From positions 186,001 to 250,000 of the forward strand of contig NZ_OZ060923.1 in NCBI RefSeq assembly GCF_964059965.1: DNA of 64,000 nucleotides. Reading direction: 5' to 3'. A model generated the notes under the pieces. That model ran no database searches. It was not told the DNA's origin and saw only the letters and a program-made list of their open reading frames with translations. The position numbers and the translations under genes were made by a program. The stretch is from Fukatsuia anoeciicola. GTDB lineage: Bacteria; Pseudomonadota; Gammaproteobacteria; Enterobacterales; Enterobacteriaceae. Shown here in pieces: positions 57,480-64,000 of this stretch. Each line of letters opens with the position of its first letter. Positions within the stretch are counted from its first letter, which is position 1.

Positions 57480-58919
57480 ATTTTTATTCGAGTTATCAAT
57501 TTTTTCCGCAAGATCTTGTTCTATAAAAGTAAAGTTATTGTTAAAGATAAAGATCTTGATCAAATAACTACGAGGAATCTACTTAAGAAAAAGTACCTAA
57601 TGACAGTTATTCCTCGTAGTAAGCATAACATTGCTCACAGAGATATTAGTAATAACGCATGGAAGGTACTTCATCGTTTAAATAGATTTGGTTACGAGGC
57701 ATATTTAGTTGGTGGCGGTGTCCGTGATTTATTACTTCGTAAAAAGCCACAAGATTTTGATATTACAACTAATGCTACACCAGAGCAGATACGTAAATTA
57801 TTTAATAATTGTCGCTTAGTTGGACGTCGTTTTCGTTTAGCTCACATTATATTTGGTCATGAAATTATTGAAGTCGCAACTTTTCGTGGTCATCATGATG
57901 TAAATAGCAACAATTACCCTTTACAGCAAACTAAAAATGGAATGCTATTACAAGATAATATTTTTGGTTCTATTGAAGAAGATGCGCAACGTCGTGATTT
58001 TACGATAAATAGTCTTTATTATGGAGGTTCAGATTTTGTATTACGGGATTACTCTGATGGTTTGCTTGATTTAAAAAAGGGGATTATTCGCTTAATCGGC
58101 GATCCTGAAGTTCGTTATAGAGAAGATCCTGTACGAATGTTGCGAGCTGTGCGTTTTGCGGCTAAATTAGATATGACTATTAGTCCTGAAACAGCCGAAC
58201 CTATCCCGCGTATGGCTTCACTATTAAACAAAATTCCATCAGCTCGTTTGTTTGAAGAAACTCTTAAATTATTACAGGGCGGTTATAGCTATAAAAGTTA
58301 TTTAAAGCTCTGTGAATACCAGCTTTTTCAACCACTATTCCCGCTAGTTTCTCGTTATTCGACTCAGCACAACAATTTATTAATGGAGCGTATTTTAATT
58401 CAATTACTAAAAAATACTGATTATCGATTACATCATGATCAACGGGTTAATCCAGCATTTTTATTTGCGACTATATTATGGTATCCATTAATTGAATGTA
58501 CTCAAAAACTAAAACAGGAAAGTATACTATGCTATTGTAATGCTTTTTCTTTAGCAATAGATAATATTCTAGAAGAAGCAAACCGTTCATTAGCAATTCC
58601 AAAACGCATTACTATGATAGTACAAGATATTTGGTTATTACAATTACGCTTTCCCTTACGTCAATTAAAATATGTTTACCAACTTATGGAGCATCCTAAA
58701 TTTAGAGCTGCTTATGACCTGCTTGTATTACGAGCAGAAATAGAAAAAAGTTATAAATTACAAAGTATGAGTCAATGGTGGAGTAAATTTCAAAAAGAAC
58801 TACCAAAACAACAGCAATTAATGCTAGAAACTTTAACAGTAGCACCATGTTACTTTTGTTGCTCTGCAAATGAAAAACATAAATGCTATAAAAATGGTAA
58901 CGAAAAAAAAATATTATGA
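57480..58919 (+). CDS. pcnB: Poly(A) polymerase I (AUU start)
   Basis: Adds 3' poly(A) tails that promote RNA decay. The start is taken as ATT at 57480: the product then begins (M)FIRVINFFRKIL, aligning with E. coli MFTRVANFCRKVL, whose initiation codon is known to be AUU. GAGG (57470-57473) lies 6 nt upstream. In-frame alternatives are TTG 57468, which overlaps that Shine-Dalgarno, and ATG 57600, which would remove about 40 N-terminal residues. With AUU the length is 479 residues. The class II nucleotidyltransferase motif LVGGGVRDLLL and the DFDI metal site are intact, as are RRFRLAH and RRDFTINSLYY. The gene overlaps folK by 4 bp (ATGA). Confidence 0.93.
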   Translation: MFIRVINFFRKILFYKSKVIVKDKDLDQITTRNLLKKKYLMTVIPRSKHNIAHRDISNNAWKVLHRLNRFGYEAYLVGGGVRDLLLRKKPQDFDITTNATPEQIRKLFNNCRLVGRRFRLAHIIFGHEIIEVATFRGHHDVNSNNYPLQQTKNGMLLQDNIFGSIEEDAQRRDFTINSLYYGGSDFVLRDYSDGLLDLKKGIIRLIGDPEVRYREDPVRMLRAVRFAAKLDMTISPETAEPIPRMASLLNKIPSARLFEETLKLLQGGYSYKSYLKLCEYQLFQPLFPLVSRYSTQHNNLLMERILIQLLKNTDYRLHHDQRVNPAFLFATILWYPLIECTQKLKQESILCYCNAFSLAIDNILEEANRSLAIPKRITMIVQDIWLLQLRFPLRQLKYVYQLMEHPKFRAAYDLLVLRAEIEKSYKLQSMSQWWSKFQKELPKQQQLMLETLTVAPCYFCCSANEKHKCYKNGNEKKIL

Positions 58920-59398
58920 TCCGCATTTATATTGCCTTAGGCAGTAACCTAGCACAACCATTACAGCAAATTAGATTAGCATTAAAAGCATTATCTAATT
59001 TGCCATATAGTAACCTGATAAAATGTTCGCCATTTTATCGTAGCAAGCCTTTAGGTTTGCAAGAACAGCCAGATTATCTTAATGCTGTAGTTGCTATGGA
59101 TACTTTATTATCAGCAGATAAATTACTTGATTACACTCAAGATATTGAACTTAAACAGGGACGAGTTAGAAAAAAACAACGGTGGGAATCTCGTACATTA
59201 GATCTAGATATTATTTTATATGGTAATTATATTATAAATAGCGAGCGTCTTATAGTTCCTCATTATGGTTTAAAAGAAAGAGAATTTATGCTTTATCCTT
59301 TAGAGAATATTGCATCAGGGTTAATTCTTCCTAATGGTGAATCTTTAAAAGAAAATTTACTAAAAATACCAAAAAATGGTTTAATATTTTGGAAATAA
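58916..59398 (+). CDS. folK: 6-hydroxymethyl-7,8-dihydropterin pyrophosphokinase
   Basis: Pyrophosphorylates the product of FolB (gene at 4080-4451) in folate synthesis. It has 160 residues (E. coli 159). The motifs LGSNL, FYRSKPLG, QPDYLNA and RTLDLDIILYG, with the metal-binding Asp pair, are intact. Its ATG overlaps the pcnB stop (ATGA), so translation is coupled, as in E. coli. panB and panC, which follow in E. coli, are absent. Confidence 0.97.
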   Translation: MIRIYIALGSNLAQPLQQIRLALKALSNLPYSNLIKCSPFYRSKPLGLQEQPDYLNAVVAMDTLLSADKLLDYTQDIELKQGRVRKKQRWESRTLDLDIILYGNYIINSERLIVPHYGLKEREFMLYPLENIASGLILPNGESLKENLLKIPKNGLIFWK

Positions 59399-60054
59399 TA
59401 AAGTTATTATAAACAATAAAATATCATTTTAAATTCTAGTTAATACTTAATTACATTAATTATTTTTTTATAAAAATTAGTAAGTATATTAAGTTTTGAA
59501 TAAATTCTTAAGAATAAAGGCTAAATAATTTTTTTGATTACTAGTATGAGATATTTTTATTTTAAAGTTATGTAGGTTAATAAAGTTATCAAAGATTATA
59601 AATATAAACGTTTGTATAATCATTTATTTATAGTTTAAATATAAGTATATAATGAAATAGATTATAATAAAATTAACTAATAGATTCTTCTAAATTAAAA
59701 GAGATATTTTAATCTAATTAATAATACTTAAATTTTTTATCTAAATATATTCCTATACTAGATAACTTTATTAAAAAATATTAGTAAGTTAAATTTGTAA
59801 ATAACTTAAACTAAATACTAACTTAGTGCTATAATATAATTATTTTTTTTATTATTACGTAACTTAATTAATAATTTATTCATTTATTTACTTAATATTA
59901 TAATTTAAAAAAGATTTTTATATTGATAATTTTCTTCAAGATTACTTGAAGCACTTTTAATTTACTACATATAAATTTTTACTAATACTACCATTACATA
60001 ATAGTAAAATTATGTATTTTATAAGTTCTATAGATTTTAATTAAACATAATTGC

Positions 60055-60083
60055 TAGTTTTATAGTTTTATAGTTTTATAGTT
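60055..60083. repeat. Tandem repeat, 8-bp unit x3.6
   Basis: Three perfect copies of tagtttta plus a partial fourth in non-coding DNA. Confidence 0.8.
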
Positions 60084-60167
60084 AATGATATTAAGTTATA
60101 AATACAGAGAACTTTTATCAATTATAGTTACATAATAGGTGCTATATTTTTATTTCCACAAGATATC

Positions 60168-60225
60168 TCAGGCCTCATCAAAAACTAGCAGTTTTTATAT
60201 AAATACTATTTCTGATAAGGTCTGA
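60168..60225. repeat. Imperfect palindrome in the folK-era spacer
   Basis: Arms at 60168-60188 (tcaggcctcatcaaaaactag) and 60205-60225 are inverted repeats that match over the outer 17 positions with two mismatches and one G-T pair; the second arm reads tctgataaggtctga at its outer end. A smaller nested hairpin (aaaaact / agttttt, loop agc) lies inside the left half. It is GC-richer than its surroundings. It could be an element end pair, a repetitive palindrome, or a structured RNA or terminator; undecided. Confidence 0.5.
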
Positions 60226-60561
60226 TGAATAGATAAGTAAAATAGCTTTAAATAATTAATCCTAAATTTGAAATACGTAATAATAACTTGTTTATATATA
60301 ATTTATTGTATAAAAATTTTATTAGTAGAAAAACAATAGTAATCAGTTTTGTATTATACAAAACTTTATTTCTTCGCTAACACTATAATTCTTTAATGAT
60401 AAAATAAAAAATTAAAAAATTAAATTTTAAGTAAAAATTTGATCATACGTATTTTTAATAAGAGTAGTTATTTATCTTTATTTTTAGTAAGAAAATTCAG
60501 TAATAAACTAAATTTACTATATGTATACAATATAAAACAAATACACTATGTTAAGTAATCC

Positions 60562-61482
60562 TTAATGTTGCTTATTATAAGTATTAATATATTCTAGATT
60601 ATGTAATATATATTCATCATCTGTCCATTTTAATCTTATTTTTACCCATAATTTAAGATAGACTTTAACCATAAATATCTGCTCCATATCTTGACGTGCT
60701 TTAACACTAATAATTTTAATTTTTGCTCCCTTATTACCAATAACTATTTTTTTTTGACTTTCACGCTCGACTAAAATTAAACCATGGATAATATAATGAC
60801 CATATATATTAATTGCAAATTGTTCAATTTTAACTGTTATAGAATAAGGTAACTCTTCACCTAAAAAACGTATTAATTTTTCACGAATAATTTCTGATGC
60901 TAAAAAGTGTTGTGAGCAATCAGTAATGTAATTTTCTGGAAAGCAATATTCTGCTTCTGGAATATATTGGCGTATAATATTAGCGATTGTTATTAAATTT
61001 ATCTTTTTTATCGCTGCAATAGGAATGATATCAAGAAAAGACATTTGTTGGCTAATAAATTGTATATGTGGTAGCAGCTTTAGTTTATCAATGATATTAT
61101 CAATTTTATTAATAACTAATAATACAGGACATTGTGCATGACGTAACTTATTAAGTATCATTTCATCATTAGGTATCCAGTGAGTTCCTTCAACTACAAA
61201 TATTACTAATTCAACATCTCTGATAGTACTACTAGCTGCTCGATTCATTAATTTATTAATAGCGTATTTTTCTTTAATGTTTAGCCCAGGTGTATCAATA
61301 TAAATAATTTGATAACCCCCTTCAGTATGAATACCTGTAATACAATGACGTGTAGTTTGTGGTTTATGCGAAGTAATTGAAATTTTTTGTCCTAATAATG
61401 CATTAAGTAAAGTAGATTTTCCAACATTAGGACGCCCAATAATAGAAACAAACCCACAGTGTTTTTTTAGTACTTTACTCAC
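60562..61482 (-). CDS. era: GTPase Era
   Basis: Essential GTPase that binds the 3' end of 16S rRNA in 30S assembly. It has 306 residues (E. coli 301). The G1 motif GRPNVGKST (residues 16-24), G3 DTPG, G4 NKID and the C-terminal KH domain (segment IVIGNKGAKIKIISVKARQD) are intact. Its start overlaps the 3' end of rnc by 8 bp, so the pair is translationally coupled, as in E. coli. recO, next in E. coli, is missing. Confidence 0.98.
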   Translation of the reverse strand: MSKVLKKHCGFVSIIGRPNVGKSTLLNALLGQKISITSHKPQTTRHCITGIHTEGGYQIIYIDTPGLNIKEKYAINKLMNRAASSTIRDVELVIFVVEGTHWIPNDEMILNKLRHAQCPVLLVINKIDNIIDKLKLLPHIQFISQQMSFLDIIPIAAIKKINLITIANIIRQYIPEAEYCFPENYITDCSQHFLASEIIREKLIRFLGEELPYSITVKIEQFAINIYGHYIIHGLILVERESQKKIVIGNKGAKIKIISVKARQDMEQIFMVKVYLKLWVKIRLKWTDDEYILHNLEYINTYNKQH

Positions 61483-62164
61483 TTTGCTGCTCCAGCTGCA
61501 TTAATGTTTGCTCTGCTGCTATCTGTTCAGCTTTACGACGACTTGAACCACGTCCCACTACAGGTTTGCTTAATCCGCTCACATGACAATGGATAGTAAA
61601 TTTTTGGTCGTTAGCCTCATCACTAATTTGAGTAATTAGGTAAAAGGGCAATGGTTTACGAAAATGCTGTAAATATTCCTGTAAACGAGTTTTTGGATCT
61701 TTTTGTTCTTTACCAGGGCGAATCTCCTCTAAACGTTCAGCATACCAGATTAGAACTAACTGCCCAATTTTTTGTATATTACTATCTAAAAATATGCTAC
61801 CAATAAGTGCTTCTACTGTATCTGCTAAAATAGATTCTCGACGAAAACCACCAGTTTTTAATTCACCAAATCCTAAATATAAATATTCACCAATATGAAA
61901 TTCACGCGCTATTTCAGCTAAGGTACCACCCCTAACTAAAGTTGCACGCATTCGGCTCATATCACCTTCATCCACTGAGGGAAAACGTTGATAAAGTTCA
62001 TTAGCAATGATAAAACTTAAAATAGCATCTCCCAAAAACTCTAAACGTTCATTGTGTTGACTATTAGCACTACGATGTGTTAATGCTTGTAGTAAAAGTG
62101 CAGGTTGCTTAAAAACATAACCTATATTACGTTGTAGTTTATCTATTAAGATAGGATAATTCAT
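61475..62164 (-). CDS. rnc: Ribonuclease III
   Basis: Double-strand-specific RNase that processes rRNA precursors and some messages. It has 229 residues (E. coli 226). The signature ERLEFLGDA at residues 39-47, the catalytic Glu in ADTVEALIG and the C-terminal dsRNA-binding domain (ending SSRRKAEQIAAEQTL) are intact. It lies between lepB and era, as in E. coli. Confidence 0.98.
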   Translation of the reverse strand: MNYPILIDKLQRNIGYVFKQPALLLQALTHRSANSQHNERLEFLGDAILSFIIANELYQRFPSVDEGDMSRMRATLVRGGTLAEIAREFHIGEYLYLGFGELKTGGFRRESILADTVEALIGSIFLDSNIQKIGQLVLIWYAERLEEIRPGKEQKDPKTRLQEYLQHFRKPLPFYLITQISDEANDQKFTIHCHVSGLSKPVVGRGSSRRKAEQIAAEQTLMQLEQQSE

Positions 62165-62350
62165 GAATTACCAATATTTAATAATATGTTAAAAATAGGA
62201 TAAATCTTTTTATTCGACTTATTATAAATACATAATTTCTTATATAGAACGAAGCCAAAACATCTGAAGTATAATAATTACATTTAATACATTAGGATTA
62301 TAAACTCCACTAACATAAAATTTATAGCATATAATAGATTTAAGCATCTA

Positions 62351-63325
62351 CTAATAAATGCTACCAATACGGTTTAAACGCACTCCCTTTGGCCATTCCC
62401 CCTCCTGCTTATCAAAACTCATCCAGATAACCGTTGCTTTACCTATTAAATTGCGTTCTGGTACAAAACCCCAATAACGACTATCTGCGCTGTTATCTCG
62501 ATTATCACCCATCATAAAATAGTGACCTGCAGGTACTACCCACACACCAAAAGATTGGCCAGGTTGTTGATAATAAGAACTTAGCTGGTCATAAGCACCT
62601 GGAATAGTTAAAATAGAATACGTCGTTGATGCAATACTTTCATTACGAGTATGTAAGCGTATCCCTTCTTGTGGTATTTTACAATCTAGTGGTATCTGAA
62701 AAAAACCTACTAATGACTCATTATTATCTAAAAAATTAAATGTCTGTACTAGGTTACTTGGTAAGAGTGCACTATAAGCCATTGTTAGTTTATGATCACA
62801 AACATTACTATCACAAGATGGCTGCACTGTTACCTTTTTGCTAATAGGATCATAACTTACTCGATCACCAGGTAGGCCAATAATACGTTTAATATAGTTG
62901 AGTCGTAAATTTAACGGATATTTAAATACAGCAATATCACCACGTTTAGGATGACCAGTTGTAACTAATGTTGTTAAACTAATAGGATCTTTAATTCCAT
63001 AAGCATATTTATTTACTAAAATAAAATCACCAATTAATAATGTTGGCATCATAGAACCTGAAGGAATTTGAAAGGGCTCATAAATAAACGAACGTATGAT
63101 GAATACAAGCGCTAATATAGGAAAAATTGAAACAGTATGTTCGATCCATCTAGGTTGTTTAGCTATTTTTTGTTGTATATTATTATCTAGTAGATTGCTA
63201 TTAGTAACATTAATAGCAGCAATTTTCGCTTTACGAATTACTGACCATTTAAAACGCTCTAAACACCAAATAATTCCTGTTATTAGCGTTGTTATAGTTA
63301 AAAGTAAAACAAATATATTAGCCAT
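62351..63325 (-). CDS. lepB: Signal peptidase I
   Basis: Inner-membrane serine/lysine protease that removes signal peptides from exported proteins. It has 324 residues, as in E. coli. Two N-terminal transmembrane helices (about 4-21 and 63-80) precede the catalytic domain. The nucleophile Ser91 is in PSGSMMPTL and the general base Lys146 is in NYIKRIIGLPGD; the C-terminal GDNRDNSADSRYWGFVP box is present. AGGAG lies about 6 nt before the ATG and 8 bp from the lepA stop, so lepA-lepB form an operon. Confidence 0.98.
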   Translation of the reverse strand: MANIFVLLLTITTLITGIIWCLERFKWSVIRKAKIAAINVTNSNLLDNNIQQKIAKQPRWIEHTVSIFPILALVFIIRSFIYEPFQIPSGSMMPTLLIGDFILVNKYAYGIKDPISLTTLVTTGHPKRGDIAVFKYPLNLRLNYIKRIIGLPGDRVSYDPISKKVTVQPSCDSNVCDHKLTMAYSALLPSNLVQTFNFLDNNESLVGFFQIPLDCKIPQEGIRLHTRNESIASTTYSILTIPGAYDQLSSYYQQPGQSFGVWVVPAGHYFMMGDNRDNSADSRYWGFVPERNLIGKATVIWMSFDKQEGEWPKGVRLNRIGSIY

Positions 63326-63333
63326 ATGATCTC

Positions 63334-64000
63334 CTATTTATTTTTTTTGCCCATATATAAAATGGCTAAAAAAGCTTCTTGTGGAAATTCTACATTCCCA
63401 ACCCGCTTCATCCGTTTTTTTCCTTCTTTCTGTTTCTGTAAAAGTTTCTTTTTACGACTAACGTCGCCACCATAACATTTGGCAATAACATTTTTACGCA
63501 GTTGTTTTACTATTGATCGCGCAATAATTTGATTACCGATAGCAGCTTGAATTACAATATCAAATTGTTGACGTGGAATAAGTTCTTTCATTTTTTCTAC
63601 TAAATCACGACCACGATATTGTGCAATATTACGATGAGTAATTAAAGCTAAAGCATCAATACATTCATTATTAATTAATATATCAATTCGTACCATATTT
63701 GCAGTTTGAAATCTGCTAAAATTATAATCTAGAGATGCATATCCACGAGATATTGATTTTAGACGATCAAAGAAATCTAATACTACTTCTGCCATTGGAA
63801 TATCATAAGTTAAAGTAATTTGATTGTAGTTATACACCATATTAGTCTGTATACCACGTTTTTCGATGCATAATGCGATAACATTGCCTAGATATTTCTG
63901 TGGTAACAATATATGACATTGAGCAATAGGTTCGCGTAATTCTATAATATTATTTGATGCAGGTAATTTCGATGGGCTATCAATATATAGAGTTTTTTTG
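63334..64000 (-). CDS. lepA: Elongation factor 4 (LepA), C-terminal part only
   Basis: Ribosome-associated GTPase of the EF-G-like translation factors. Only the C-terminal 221 codons lie in the window; the 5' part, with the GTPase domain, is beyond position 64000. The frame is open to the edge and the edge-proximal residues DSPSKLPASNNIIELREPIA match E. coli LepA, so the gene is cut by the window and not truncated. The LepA-specific C-terminal domain is intact (CYGGDVSRKKKLLQKQKEGK). It ends 8 bp before lepB. Confidence 0.97.
   Translation of the reverse strand, partial: KKTLYIDSPSKLPASNNIIELREPIAQCHILLPQKYLGNVIALCIEKRGIQTNMVYNYNQITLTYDIPMAEVVLDFFDRLKSISRGYASLDYNFSRFQTANMVRIDILINNECIDALALITHRNIAQYRGRDLVEKMKELIPRQQFDIVIQAAIGNQIIARSIVKQLRKNVIAKCYGGDVSRKKKLLQKQKEGKKRMKRVGNVEFPQEAFLAILYMGKKNK

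Larger units (their letters stand above)
59399..60561. other. Spacer between convergent folK and era
   Basis: 1,163 bp without genes. In E. coli era is followed by recO and pdxJ, and folK by panB and panC; none is recognisable here. Contains a tandem repeat (60055-60083) and a GC-richer palindrome (60168-60225). Confidence 0.55.

Noticed and set aside
1..64000. tRNA, rRNA or tmRNA genes
   Set aside because: I looked in the spacers for T-loop-like GTTCGAAT segments and GC-rich cloverleaf stretches and saw none; a tRNAscan or Infernal run would be decisive.
1..64000. CRISPR arrays
   Set aside because: All tandem repeats found have short contiguous units without unique spacers.

Overview
The window is a very AT-rich bacterial chromosome segment with 38 recognisable protein genes separated by long stretches with no coding content. 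Almost every gene is a close relative of an Escherichia coli/Yersinia/Serratia-type housekeeping gene. Full-length proteins, lost neighbours, eroded spacers of up to 3.6 kb and homopolymer-rich DNA all point to a host-restricted gammaproteobacterial (Enterobacterales-like) endosymbiont, probably of an insect, at an intermediate stage of genome reduction. I cannot name the species from sequence alone. I saw no tRNA, rRNA, CRISPR array, intact transposase or phage gene.

Layout. 1-2.1 kb: eroded DNA. 2.1-6.5 kb: cca, folB and tsaD, in the enterobacterial order but with bacA and plsY missing. 7.0-11.2 kb: the macromolecular-synthesis operon rpsU-dnaG-rpoD. 11.2-14.75 kb: gene desert with one copy of a dispersed repeat. 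14.75-25.96 kb: ypfN and dapE (a conserved pair), amiC, coaA, priA, ung, then the divergent grpE/nadK pair. 25.96-27.6 kb: eroded DNA. 27.6-32.05 kb: the tgt-yajC-secD-secF operon. 33.5-37.4 kb: purL. 37.6-42.15 kb: yecN, and aspS-yebC-ruvC-ruvA without ruvB. 42.4-48.9 kb: an accessory surface-polysaccharide cluster (GT2, GT4, Wzy-like polymerase, MurJ/Wzx-like flippase), all on the minus strand. 49.5-53.6 kb: htpG-adk-hemH. 53.7-56.9 kb: a second gene desert. 57.0-59.4 kb: dksA-pcnB-folK. 60.6-64.0 kb: lepA (5' end outside the window)-lepB-rnc-era.

What the genes do together: information processing (primase, sigma-70, PriA, aspartyl-tRNA synthetase, tRNA modification and CCA addition, RNase III, Era, LepA, poly(A) polymerase), protein export (SecDF-YajC, signal peptidase I), chaperones (HtpG, GrpE), cofactor and nucleotide supply (folate, CoA, NADP, heme, purine, adenylate), envelope precursors (DapE) and septum cleavage (AmiC), plus a surface polysaccharide.

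Points worth a second look: (1) pcnB appears to keep the rare AUU start codon known from E. coli, with a well-placed Shine-Dalgarno; (2) grpE and htpG each keep a near-consensus sigma-32 promoter with the same 14-nt spacer; (3) ferrochelatase HemH has Arg in place of its invariant catalytic His; (4) the wzy-like gene is broken by a one-base shift in a nine-base homopolymer, with the rest of the protein intact in the next frame; (5) an unidentified degenerate repeat family of about 0.4-0.8 kb occurs in four same-orientation copies, all intergenic; (6) ruvA is retained but ruvB is absent from its usual place. No wholly new multi-gene system is evident; the repeat family is the best candidate for something undescribed.
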